DNA of 64,000 nucleotides from Catellatospora sp. IY07-71 (GTDB lineage: Bacteria > Actinomycetota > Actinomycetes > Mycobacteriales > Micromonosporaceae). Under the pieces are notes generated by a model, which did not search any database, was not told the DNA's origin, and saw only the letters and a list, made by a program, of their open reading frames with translations. A program made the position numbers and the translations under genes. The stretch is from the NCBI RefSeq assembly GCF_018326265.1, contig NZ_AP023360.1, positions 5,985,501 to 6,049,500 on the forward strand, written 5' to 3'. Shown here piece after piece: positions 52,478 through 60,732 of this stretch; position 1 is the stretch's first letter; every line of letters starts with the position of its first letter.

Positions 52478-52903
52478 TCACGCGGCCAGGTCGATGCGCA
52501 CCGACGGCGGGTCGACCAGGCTGTTGTGTACCGTGCAGTGCTCGATCACGGCGCGCAGGGCCGGCCGTCGATCGGCGGGCAGGCGGGCCGGGACGGTGAC
52601 GGTCAGGTCGATCGCGGTGACACGGGCGGGGCGGTCGGCGGCCATCCGGTACGCGACGTGCACGCCCAGGCCCTCACGGGTGATGCCGTGACGAGCTAGG
52701 AACCGCCCGGCGTAGTACGCGACGCAGCCGGCCAGCGACGCCACGAACAGTTCGACCGGGGTCGGGGCCGCGTTTTCTCCGCCGACGTCGACCGGCTGGT
52801 CGACGAGGATGCGATGCCCGCGCACGGTGATCTCGTACCGTTCGCCGTGGTCGTGGCGGACCTGCAGGACGTGGGCCGGCATCTGGGTGGTCGTGGTGGA
52901 CAT
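52478..52903 (-). CDS. OsmC family peroxiredoxin-like protein
   Basis: The 141-residue protein has the OsmC fold with both conserved Cys: LFVASLAGCVAYYAGRFL and IEHCTVHNSL. OsmC/Ohr proteins reduce organic peroxides through these Cys; members in sulfur clusters may act on persulfides. ATG 52901-52903 is preceded by GGGGAGG. It is the last gene of sqr-dsrC-dsrE-osmC, 15 bp after the dsrE stop. Confidence 0.88.
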   Translation of the reverse strand: MSTTTTQMPAHVLQVRHDHGERYEITVRGHRILVDQPVDVGGENAAPTPVELFVASLAGCVAYYAGRFLARHGITREGLGVHVAYRMAADRPARVTAIDLTVTVPARLPADRRPALRAVIEHCTVHNSLVDPPSVRIDLAA

Positions 52904-52918
52904 CGGCGTCCTCCCCGC

Positions 52919-53449
52919 CTATATGAAGATGATCTGGGCGCCGTCGGACTTCTCGATGAAGTCGGCGGCGCTGATGATGGCCTCGACGGGCTCGAACAGG
53001 TCGGTCTCGGCGATGTGCATCATGTCGGCCGACATCCGGCACGCCCACAGGTGACCGCCCGAGTCGACGATCTGCCGTAGGAGCTCCGGCACGCTCGGCA
53101 CGCCGATCTGCGCGATCTGCTTCTTCATCTGCCGGGTCGCCATCGCGGTCATGCCGGGCAGCCCGCCCAGGCCCTGCGGCAGGTGGGTGGCGGTGTTACC
53201 GAGCATGGTGAACTTCAGCTCGCCCATCCGCGACTTCGTGATCATGTCGAAGCCCCAGAAGGTGAAGAACAGATGCGTCTCCACGCCCTCGCCGAGCGCG
53301 GCGTTGGCGAGGATGAGCCCGGGGTAGGCCATGTCGAGGTTGCCCTTGGAACAGATGATCGCCAGCTTGCGGCCGGCCGGGGCGGTGGCGCCGAAGTCGG
53401 GCACGATCGCCGCGTGTGGGATGCGCTCGTCGGCGTGGACGGTGTTCAT
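52919..53449 (-). CDS. DsrE/DsrF/DrsH-like sulfur carrier protein (DsrE2 type)
   Basis: The 176-residue protein has KLAIICSKGNLDMAYPGLIL (Cys near the N-terminal strand), THLFFTFWGFDMITKSR and GGHLWACRMSADMM with the second conserved Cys. DsrE2-type proteins bind sulfane sulfur and pass it within sulfur-trafficking chains. ATG 53447-53449 has GGAAGG upstream. It lies 14 bp after the dsrC stop. A hydrophobic middle segment (LILANAALGEGVETHLFFTF) is typical and does not by itself prove a membrane protein. Confidence 0.88.
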   Translation of the reverse strand: MNTVHADERIPHAAIVPDFGATAPAGRKLAIICSKGNLDMAYPGLILANAALGEGVETHLFFTFWGFDMITKSRMGELKFTMLGNTATHLPQGLGGLPGMTAMATRQMKKQIAQIGVPSVPELLRQIVDSGGHLWACRMSADMMHIAETDLFEPVEAIISAADFIEKSDGAQIIFI

Positions 53450-53463
53450 GGCTTGACCTTCCT

Positions 53464-53778
53464 TCACACGCAGCCGTGCGGTTTGGGCAGCCCGGCGACG
53501 TAGGCCATCTTCTTGGCCGGCTTGCCGGGGAACAGGGCGAACAGGTCCTTGATCGGGATGCCGGTGAGGGAGGAGACCCGGCGCAGGGTCGCGGTCTGGC
53601 CGAACTCGGGGTAGTCCGCGCGCAGGAACCGGATCGGTGTCCAGTGCGCGTCGGTCATCTCGATGCCGATCGCGGCGGCGAGCTGGCGGCCGAGTTGCTC
53701 GTCCCACTCGTCGTACTCGGTGAGGAATCCTTCGGCGTCGACGTGGACCTGGGCGGTCCCGACGGTCGTGACGGGCAT
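53464..53778 (-). CDS. DsrC/TusE family sulfur-relay protein
   Basis: The 104-residue protein has DAEGFLTEYDEWDEQLGRQL, MTDAHWTPIRFLRADY and the C-terminal arm GLPKPHGCV, with the conserved penultimate Cys103 that carries the trisulfide or persulfide in DsrC. The second C-terminal-arm Cys of true DsrC is replaced (Ala/Tyr region), so it is closer to TusE. No dissimilatory sulfite reductase is in the window; a sulfur-transfer role with SQR and DsrE is inferred. It starts 3 bases after the sqr stop. Confidence 0.88.
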   Translation of the reverse strand: MPVTTVGTAQVHVDAEGFLTEYDEWDEQLGRQLAAAIGIEMTDAHWTPIRFLRADYPEFGQTATLRRVSSLTGIPIKDLFALFPGKPAKKMAYVAGLPKPHGCV

Positions 53779-53781
53779 GGG

Positions 53782-55029
53782 TTACTCCTTGCTGACGTTG
53801 GGCTGGTGCTTGCCGGCCATGGACAGGTGGGCCGGCAGCGGAAGCCGACGGCCGGGCAGCAGCGCGTTCCAGTACAGCCAGCCGAACGCGAGCTTGCCCC
53901 AGTGGTTGGCCCTGGTCTCCTCCAGCAGCCGGAACGGTCCGGCTGCTGGTACGGGGTATGTGCCCGGCAGTGGTTCGGTGTCGTAGTTGAAGTCGATGAG
54001 CAGCGCCTTGCCGTCGCCGGACTCCACGAAGCAGTTGGCATGCCCGTCGAACGCGCCGGTCATCGGCCGGCCGTCGATCAGCTGCAGAAAGTTGGCGGTG
54101 AAGACCTCGGCGGAGAAATGCGCCACCGATCCGGCCTTGGAGGTGGGAATGTCGCTGGCGTCGCCGAGGACGAAGATGTTGTCGTGGCCCTTGGCCTGCA
54201 GCGTGTGCTTGTCGACCGGGACATGGTTGAGCTCGTCGCCCAGGCCCGAGCGGGCGACGAGGTCGGCACCCATGTTCAGCGGCACGGTCACCAGCAGGTC
54301 GAACCCGATCTCACGCTCGTCGTAGGAGACCAGCGTTCTGCGGTCGGGGTCGATCCGCTCGACCAGGAAGTCCGCCTCGACGGCGATCTTGCGATCGTCG
54401 AGCATCGACCCGAGCAGCGCCGACGCGATCGGCTTGGTGAACGCGCCGGGCAGCGGCGTGGCGTACACCATCTCGACCCGGTCGCGGATGCCCCGGTGCC
54501 GGAAGTACGCCTCGGCCAGGAACGCGAACTCCAGCGGCGCCACCGGGCACTTGATCGGCATGTCGACGATGTGCACCACGAACCGGCCGCCGTCGAAGCC
54601 CGCGAGGGCCTCGGCCAGGGCGGTGGCGCCGTCCAGGGTGTAGAAGTCGAAGATGCTCTGTCGCCACTGCGGGCCGAGCATGCCCGGAGTCTGGTCTGGG
54701 CGCGGCTGCGTACCGGTCGCGATCACCAGGTAGTCGTAGGGCAGTACCGTGCCGTCGGCCAGGTGAACGGTGTTCGCGACGGCGTCGATCCGGTCGATTT
54801 CTTCGATGACCAGGTCGACGCCCCGGTGCAGTTGGCGGCTGCGGGGCTTGATGAGGTCGTCGGGCCGGTGGGCGCCGAACGGGACGAACAGGAACCCCGG
54901 CTGGTAGGCGTGTGCGTCGTCCCGGTCGACCACCGTGATCTGCCACTGCGCGGCATCCAGACGGCGGCGCAGCTTGTTGGCCACGATCGTCCCGGCCGTA
55001 CCCCCACCCAGGATCACTAGTCGGCGCAT
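53782..55029 (-). CDS. sqr: Sulfide:quinone oxidoreductase (SQR) / FAD-dependent
   Basis: This 415-residue flavoprotein would oxidise sulfide to polysulfide or persulfide and reduce quinone at the membrane. It has the FAD motif LVILGGGTAGTIVANKL, LVIATGTQPRP, the redox Cys in DMPIKCPVAPLEFAFLAE (C161), a second Cys at 333 (HANCFVESG) and the second flavin motif NIFVLGDASDIPTSKAGSV. Tail residues 385-415 are amphipathic, as expected for membrane docking. ATG 55027-55029 is the operon start. A DosR-like box pair lies 76-110 bases upstream, in the spacer shared with the multicopper oxidase. Confidence 0.88.
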   Translation of the reverse strand: MRRLVILGGGTAGTIVANKLRRRLDAAQWQITVVDRDDAHAYQPGFLFVPFGAHRPDDLIKPRSRQLHRGVDLVIEEIDRIDAVANTVHLADGTVLPYDYLVIATGTQPRPDQTPGMLGPQWRQSIFDFYTLDGATALAEALAGFDGGRFVVHIVDMPIKCPVAPLEFAFLAEAYFRHRGIRDRVEMVYATPLPGAFTKPIASALLGSMLDDRKIAVEADFLVERIDPDRRTLVSYDEREIGFDLLVTVPLNMGADLVARSGLGDELNHVPVDKHTLQAKGHDNIFVLGDASDIPTSKAGSVAHFSAEVFTANFLQLIDGRPMTGAFDGHANCFVESGDGKALLIDFNYDTEPLPGTYPVPAAGPFRLLEETRANHWGKLAFGWLYWNALLPGRRLPLPAHLSMAGKHQPNVSKE

Positions 55030-55104
55030 CCCGGAACACCTCTCAGCTACTCAAGGAGTGGCTCCTTCACCTTCGACGGTATGGAAGCCGGTGTTCGGTG
55101 CTCA

Positions 55105-55139
55105 GGGCCGTAAGTCCTGCTCCGGATGGGAAAGGTCCC
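55105..55139 (-). promoter_or_regulatory. DosR-like box with distal half-site between sqr and multicopper oxidase
   Basis: Minus strand AGGACTTACGGCCC (55118 to 55105) matches 10 of 11 fixed DosR positions. A weaker GGGACC half-site begins at 55139, its centre 21 bp upstream, the same geometry as the acsA pair. The box lies 76 bases before sqr and about 250 bases before the multicopper oxidase start on the other strand. Confidence 0.55.
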
Positions 55140-55365
55140 GTTCGCGCACGCCCAGAAGCGACTATCGACTCGCAAACATGCTCCGTCGGCCCAGGCGCTG
55201 TTTGCGGCCCAGGCCCTGACCGCCGGCCGACGCCTGCGTAGGCGACGCGCCCAGCGTCCGGGACCTCGGACCGGGCGCACCGGGACCATCGGCCCTGACC
55301 AGCCAGCCCTCGGCACCCCTACATTGACCGAGAAGCCACGCCTGCCCCGGGGGAGGTTCTCGACG

Positions 55366-56823
55366 ATGGCGGCAACGGAATGGCCTGCCATGGCCAGCGA
55401 GCCGGTCAGTCGGCGCCGGGCCCTGGCCCTGCTGGGGCTGGGCGGGATGGTCATGGCCGCCGGTGGGGTGAGCTGGATGAGCTGCGCCGCAGGTGAACCC
55501 GGCGGTGGCGGGGCTTTGGCGCAGCCGCAGCTGCTCACCAGCCGCGATGGACTCCTCGAGGTGACGCTCACCGCAGCACCTGGTACACAACTGGCCGGGC
55601 GAAAGTCCTCCGCATGGGCGTACAACGGCGCCTCGCCCGGACCGACCCTGCGGGTCAAGGCCGGTGACCTGCTGCGGGTGAAGCTGGTCAACAACATCGA
55701 CCAGCCCACCAACCTGCACACCCATGGCCTGCACGTGTCCCCGCAGGCAAACAGCGACAACCCGTTCGTCACCGTCGCCCCCGGCAGCAGCTTCGACTAC
55801 ACCATCGCCGTCCCAGCCGACCACCCGCCCGGCACGTACTGGTACCACCCGCACCACCACGGCACCGTCGCCGACCAGATCTTCGCCGGGCTCGCCGGGG
55901 CGCTGCTGGTCCAGAACGGCCCCGACCTGCCCGTCGACGACGACATCAGCCTGCTGGTCACCGACATCACCCTCGACGGTGCCGGAAACGTCATACCGCC
56001 CAACCCCATGGCCAGAATGGCCGGCCGAGAAGGCGAACTCGTGCTCGTCAACGGCCAATACCAGCCCGTCGTCACGGCCTCGCCCGGCACCGCGCAACGG
56101 TGGCGGATCATCAACGGTTGCGTCTCGCGCGTGCTCGACCTGCGGCTTGAAGGGCACCGGCTGACCCAGATCGCGCTCGACGGCGTGTTCCTGCCCGCCC
56201 CGGCCCAGCACGACCGGCTGGTGCTCGCCCCAGGCAACCGTGCCGACCTGCTTGTACGCCCGGCTGACAGCGGCCGGTACGCGCTGATCAGCGAACCCTA
56301 CGACAGAGGCGGGCTGGGCATGATGGGCGACATGATGAACGGCGGACCGGCCGCCCGCGGCCCGGTCACCCTGGCCACCCTGCACAGCCGGGGACCGGCC
56401 GCCACCCCGCCGCCGCTGCCCGCGACCCTGCCCGCGCCGCCCGTCCCACCGGACACCGTGACCGCCCGGCGTCAGATCACCTTTGCCATGGGCATGGGCA
56501 TGGGATTCACCATCGACGGCCGGAGCTTCGACCCCGACCGCGACGATCAGCGGGTTCAGCTCGACACCATCGAAGAGTGGGCCATCGTCAATTCCAGCAC
56601 GATGGACCATCCGTTTCACCTGCATGCCTGGCCGTTCCACGTGCTGACGCCACCCGGCACCAGCCCGGCAGCCGTACGCCAGGACGTCGTACTGGTGCCG
56701 GCGGGCGGCTCGGTCCGGCTGCGCATCCCGTTCACCGACTTCGCCGGCCGCAGCGTCTACCACTGCCACATCCTCGATCACGAAGACCTCGGCATGATGG
56801 CCACGGTCAACGTCAGTGCCTGA
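55366..56823 (+). CDS. Tat-exported multicopper oxidase
   Basis: The 485-residue enzyme has a twin-arginine signal (SRRRALALLGLGGMVMAAGG) and all four copper-binding blocks: TNLHTHGLHV, YHPHHHGTVADQ, MDHPFHLHAWPFHVL and YHCHILDHEDLGMM, which supplies the T1 His, Cys and Met ligands. Two Met-rich stretches (GGLGMMGDMMNG and FAMGMGMGF) suggest copper handling like CueO. ATG 55366 is preceded by GGGAGG; the open frame upstream is Arg-rich and crosses the shared promoter. In this context it may oxidise Cu(I) or support sulfide detoxification. Confidence 0.9.
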   Translation: MAATEWPAMASEPVSRRRALALLGLGGMVMAAGGVSWMSCAAGEPGGGGALAQPQLLTSRDGLLEVTLTAAPGTQLAGRKSSAWAYNGASPGPTLRVKAGDLLRVKLVNNIDQPTNLHTHGLHVSPQANSDNPFVTVAPGSSFDYTIAVPADHPPGTYWYHPHHHGTVADQIFAGLAGALLVQNGPDLPVDDDISLLVTDITLDGAGNVIPPNPMARMAGREGELVLVNGQYQPVVTASPGTAQRWRIINGCVSRVLDLRLEGHRLTQIALDGVFLPAPAQHDRLVLAPGNRADLLVRPADSGRYALISEPYDRGGLGMMGDMMNGGPAARGPVTLATLHSRGPAATPPPLPATLPAPPVPPDTVTARRQITFAMGMGMGFTIDGRSFDPDRDDQRVQLDTIEEWAIVNSSTMDHPFHLHAWPFHVLTPPGTSPAAVRQDVVLVPAGGSVRLRIPFTDFAGRSVYHCHILDHEDLGMMATVNVSA

Positions 56824-57084
56824 GCACCCCGGGACCATCCGCCCGAGCGGCACTGGCATTTGGGAACCAGACGGCCGTCATCGCCGCAGCGATCACCACC
56901 GCCGGATACCAGGCCGTCCACGCGCCACAGACCTGACCTGCCGCGCGCCGTACGGTGCCTGTACGACCAAGCGGCACCGTGCGGCTGCCTGCCCGCACAT
57001 CACGGACGCCGCAACAGTTGTCCGGCCGCAGGGGCATGTTCGTCCGCCCCGTGAACATGTACGCGCCGTCATCGGCTGGCCGCA
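56824..57084. other. Spacer after the multicopper oxidase, no supported gene
   Basis: The stretch holds the 3' fringe of the integrase relic on the minus strand. No terminator-like hairpin or promoter box was seen. Confidence 0.4.
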
Positions 57085-57560
57085 CCCTACCGAGATCTCG
57101 GCTGTGACCATGTCGAGCATGATCGGTCGGACGCTGTTCGGCGACTTCGGTCGCTGCGCCCGGACCACGCTGTCGTCGCCTTCGACCACCCGTTGACGCA
57201 CGACCCGCACCGCCTCCATTAACCGGGTCGAAGTCCTCCCACTTCATGCCGGCCAGCTCGCCGCGGCGCAGCCCGATCACCAGCAGCAGCCGCCACATCG
57301 GGCATAGACGGTCATCGTGTACGAAGCGAGGAAGGTGTTCGTCTCCTTGAGTGTCCACACGGGCGCAGCCTGTCGGTCAGCCGCGGCTTGCTGACGCTCA
57401 AGACGATGCCGCCTTCCTCGAGCAGCGCCCTGGCGAACACCCGGCCGACTGTCCGCACCGTCGTGCGCGAATACCCCTCGCCTTCGAGGTCCCGGTACAT
57501 GAGTTCTACGGTTCGGGCCGACAGCCGTGACACTCGCCGGTGGCCGACGTGACGGTGCCG
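57085..57560 (-). pseudogene. Tyrosine recombinase (phage-type integrase) relic, several frameshifts
   Basis: On the minus strand the N-terminal core-binding domain reads LSARTVELMYRDLEGEGYSR, TTVRTVGRVFARALLEEGGI (about 57370-57533). The next frame has PVWTLKETNTFLASYT. A third frame has MWRLLLVIGLRRGELAGMKW, which holds the first catalytic Arg. Then MEAVRVVRQRVVEGDDSVVR and PKSPNSVRPIML (57085-57219) follow in another frame. The C-terminal HxxR...Y box is absent. No tRNA or att repeat was found beside it. Confidence 0.75.
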
Positions 57561-57680
57561 CCTGCGGCGGGCAGCAACCCTCGCCCTCGCCGAGCGGCAG
57601 CCCCGCGGCCAGCCCCAGCCCGTCGGGGCCGACGCCCTCGAGCAACCTCGCCCTGGGCCGACCGGTCACCACGTCGTCTG

Positions 57681-58889
57681 ACTAGAGCACCGGCCTGACC
57701 GGCGCGCGGGCGGTGGACGGCGGCCTCGCCAGCCGCTGGTCCAGCGCGTACAGCGATCCGCAGTGGATCCAGGTCGACCTGGGCGGCCGGCATCCGATCG
57801 CGCACGTGACGCTGCGCTGGGAGGTCGCCTACGCGCGCGGCTACCGGCTGCAGCCCTCGGCCGACGGGGTGAGCTGGGCGACGCTGTACGAGACGGCCGC
57901 CGACGACGGCGGCACGGACGCGGTGCCGGTCTCCGGCCAGGGCCGCTACCTGCGCATCCGCGGCACGGCCTGGGGCTACTCGCTGTACGAGCTCGAGGTC
58001 TACGCGGTGCCGCCCGCGCCGGACCCCGCGCCGTCGTGCGGGCAGGCGCCTGCCGACTCCAACGCCGACCCCAAGGCCCGCAACCTGCTGTGCTACCTGA
58101 AGACCTACGCCTACATCAGCGGGCAGACCGACCTGCCCGACGCCGACCGGGTGCAGTCGATGACCGGTCGCTACCCGGCGATGGTCGCGTTCGACTTCAT
58201 GGAGTACACCCGTGGCAGCGTCCGCACGCAGCAGGTCATCGACTGGCACCGGGCCCGGCCCGGCCTCGTGGCCTTCCAGTGGCACTGGTACTGCCCCCCG
58301 GGGCGGCAACTACTCGGCTCCCTGCGACTTCGTCCCCGACCTGGGCAATCCGTCGTCCAAGCTGTACCAGGACATCGATCTGGTCGTGCGGGAGCTGAAG
58401 AAGATGGGCGACGCGGGCATCCCGGTGCTGTTCCGACCCCTGCACGAGGCCGACAACAACTACATGTGGTGGACGAAGAAGGGCGCCGACGCCCACAAGC
58501 AGCTCTGGCGGCTGATCTTCCATCGTGCCCAGGCGGCCGGCGTCGACAACGTGCTGTGGGTGTTCAACGGCATGGCCAGCGGCCAGAGCACGCCACTGTC
58601 AGCGTGGTACCCCGGCGACGCCTACGCCGACCTGGTCACCTCCGACTACTTCCAGAGCGCCGGCGACTTCGCCACCTGCCGGTCGGTCGGCACGGGCAAG
58701 ACCGTCGCGGTGGCCGAGACGTTCAGCCCGCTGCAGCCCGCCAGCGACGCCGCCTGGTCCTACTTCGTCGTGTGGGCCTCCCGCGACTGGGCGGGCAGCG
58801 GCAAGGACGTGCCGGCCCTGTGGCGAAACGCCATGGCCGACCCGAGGACCATCTCGATCGACCAACTGCCCGACATGACCCGGTGGTGA
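57681..58889 (+). pseudogene. GH26 beta-mannanase-like protein with N-terminal CBM, truncated and frameshifted
   Basis: The frame after an in-frame TAG reads AVDGGLASRWSSAYSDPQWI to RYLRIRGTAWGYSLYELEVY, a discoidin-type carbohydrate module lacking its first part and any signal peptide. The catalytic domain starts PSCGQAPADSNADPKARNLL and reaches VAFQWHWYCPPG. A +1 shift in CCCCCCGGGG (about 58296-58302) then moves the frame to NYSAPCDFVPDLGNPSSKLY, VLFRPLHEADNNYMWWTKK (acid/base Glu) and GKTVAVAETFSPL (nucleophile Glu), ending PDMTRW. The shift alone could be a homopolymer error, but the missing 5' end next to an integrase relic indicates truncation. Confidence 0.8.
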
Positions 58890-58900
58890 CCACCTGACGA

Positions 58901-58933
58901 GGTCGGGTGGGCGGCCGGGCCGCCCACCCGACC
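58901..58933. terminator. Hairpin terminator after the GH26 gene
   Basis: GGTCGGGTGGGCGG (58901-58914) pairs perfectly with 58920-58933 around a 5-base loop. It begins 11 bases after the GH26 stop and lies between convergent units. Confidence 0.8.
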
Positions 58934-58967
58934 CGTGGTTCTCGCAGCGTTCGCGGTGAGGGCCCCG

Positions 58968-59066
58968 CTATGTCCGGACTATCGTCGCGTTCTTGCCGGT
59001 CAGATAGTCCGACATCTGCCTGCCGATGTCGGCCAACTGCGTTTCGGAACTCGTCATGGCTGTCAT
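58968..59066 (-). CDS. Small ORF (32 aa) downstream of the K+ channel
   Basis: ATG 59064-59066 has GGAAG 8 bases upstream and opens MTAMTSSETQLADIGRQMSD, ending GKNATIVRT. The composition is protein-like and polar. It lies 199 bp after the channel stop on the same strand; the gap between them has no other credible frame. No family is known to me. Confidence 0.4.
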   Translation of the reverse strand: MTAMTSSETQLADIGRQMSDYLTGKNATIVRT

Positions 59067-59265
59067 GGCCGGCCGTCTTCCTTTCGGAGAGAGGCGATGC
59101 CTGAGGATGTGTCTGAGCCTTCGCCCGCGGGGAGCCCCACTGGCGGCCCCTGTTCGAGGGTTCCCGGGTGCTGCTTGTGGACGGCCTCCACCGCGTCGGC
59201 GAGGCCCGCTCGGAAGCGACGGCGGACCCAGGCACACGCACTGTCGCTGGTCCACGCTTTGACTG

Positions 59266-59736
59266 CTACGGGGATTTGCGCCCATGCGGGCTGCTCTGGC
59301 CGTGTCTGCGCCTGCGGCGCCGGGCGGCGACTTCCATGCGCCGCAGGCGCGTGTCGATGTCCACCAGCCGCCTGAAGATCGACTCCTGGATGTCCTCGAT
59401 CTCGCGCTGCTCGGACTCGATGCGTTCCTCCTCTGCACCGACCTCCCCGACGACGATCGCGGAGGCGGCCACGGCCGTCAGAAACGCGATGGAGCCGATG
59501 CCGACGAACATCAGCACCACGCCGACCGCCCGCCCGGCCGCGGATGCGGGCACGACATCGCCGTATCCGACGGTCGTGACGGTGCTGGCCGCCCACCACA
59601 AAGCCACCCACAGGTCGGGGAAACGCTGCGGGTCCGTCCGGGTCACCAGCACCGCACCGGATGTCACCACCGCCGCCGAGACTCCGGCGACCAGCGCCAG
59701 GGCCTGCGCCCAGGAAAGGTGGCCGCGGTGGCGCAC
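59266..59736 (-). CDS. Two-span potassium channel with C-terminal coiled coil
   Basis: The 156-residue protein has two membrane spans (about 12-31 and 72-97) around a pore loop with the selectivity filter TVGYGD (55-60), preceded by LWWAASTV. The tail (about 100-140; EEERIESEQREIEDIQESIF) is predicted coiled coil, then very basic. No RCK or voltage-sensor domain is present. Its role would be K+ flux control of membrane potential. GTG 59734-59736 lacks a clear ribosome site. A DosR-like box lies 97 bases upstream of the start. Confidence 0.88.
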   Translation of the reverse strand: MRHRGHLSWAQALALVAGVSAAVVTSGAVLVTRTDPQRFPDLWVALWWAASTVTTVGYGDVVPASAAGRAVGVVLMFVGIGSIAFLTAVAASAIVVGEVGAEEERIESEQREIEDIQESIFRRLVDIDTRLRRMEVAARRRRRRHGQSSPHGRKSP

Positions 59737-59832
59737 AGCGCAGCGGCCCGGCCCTGGCCGGCGACAGCCGCGTACTCCCCCGCTTGATGGCGGTCATGGC
59801 GCCATCTGATCACGCGCCAGCACTCTGCGGCA

Positions 59833-59846
59833 GGGCCCAAGGTCCC
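59833..59846 (-). promoter_or_regulatory. DosR-like box upstream of the K+ channel gene
   Basis: Minus strand GGGACCTTGGGCCC matches 10 of 11 fixed positions of GGGACTTnnGnCCC. A TATAGT hexamer further upstream on the same strand (about 59927-59932) could be an alternative promoter. No second box occurs at 21 bp. Confidence 0.45.
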
Positions 59847-60026
59847 CTTTCCGCAGGTGACCGGGTGGCCGCGGTCCTCGGCGCCGACCATGCCGCGCGG
59901 CAGCCGCGCTGGCCGCGTGGACCACTATACGGGAGATTTGGAGCATTTGTAGGGTTTCTTCTGATTCGTTCCTAAGGTTGACCGCAGCCGGGAGACGCCC
60001 GGCGGCATCCTGAACAGGGGCAGCCC

Positions 60027-60432
60027 ATGTTTGAAACACCACAGGGAACCCTCGACGGCACGTCGTGGCAGACCGCGCCATGCCCGCGTCGCTACAGCGC
60101 GGCACCACCGCGCGTTTCGCGTGGAAGTGGAGCGACGCCGGGTCGGGGGCGCACGAGGACGTGGCGATCTGGCGGCCCGAGCCCGAGGACGGCTGGTATG
60201 TGCTCGGCGACTACGCCCAAGGCGACTACACCAAGCCGGTCACGTCCGCGATCACCGTGCGGCAGGTGGGCGAGTCCGACACGCCGCTGCTGCGACCGCC
60301 GGTCGGCTTCCGCCGGATGTGGACGGACCAGGGCGCGGTGAGGTGCTGCAACTACGGCCGTACCTGTCCGGGTACGGCACCGGCGGCACGTTCACCACGG
60401 CGGCCGTCAGCACATTCGGCGGGGCGCTGTGA
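60027..60432 (+). pseudogene. Vps62-like (DUF946) fragment, probably frameshifted
   Basis: One frame (from 60065) reads RFAWKWSDAGSGAHEDVAIW, RPEPEDGWYVLGDYAQGDYT and RRMWTDQGA. This fits the repeated W-x-D-x-GSG...D-x-x-IWRP...GY-x-x-G-D pattern of Vps62-related proteins. The likely ending LRPYLSGYGTGGTFTTAAVS is in a second frame, and the ATG with MFETPQGTLDGTSWQ at 60027 is in a third. The A/T-richer stretch 59935-59980 may be its promoter. Confidence 0.45.
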
Positions 60433-60680
60433 GCCGGGCTGGAAAGCGACGAGGCGGTATGTGAGGCTGCTTACCATTATCGACCGGACAACGAGCTCAC
60501 CGCCGGTCGTCGATCTCTGCCACCGCTTGAGCAGCTGCAGGCCACGTGCTTGCCGCACCCCATCGCGCCAGGTGACCGGGCAGCTTACCGGTGCGACACG
60601 GCTCGCCCGCCGAACGGACTCAACACCTCGGCCGCCCGGCAGCCGGCTACGGAAAGGCCGTCGGCGCAGAGCACGACAAA
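60433..60680. other. Spacer without a supported gene
   Basis: Between the Vps62-like fragment and the terminator of the cotH operon no credible frame, promoter box or repeat was seen. Confidence 0.4.
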
Positions 60681-60716
60681 CGCCGAGGCGACGTCGTTGT
60701 GACGGTCGCCTCGGCG
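60681..60716 (-). terminator. Terminator of the VTC-DUF4956-CotH operon
   Basis: CGCCGAGGCGAC (60681-60692) pairs perfectly with GTCGCCTCGGCG (60705-60716) across a 12-base loop. On the minus strand it follows the CotH stop (60733) by 16 bases and is followed by TTTGTCG. Confidence 0.8.
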
Positions 60717-60732
60717 TTAGGCGCCGCCTCGG

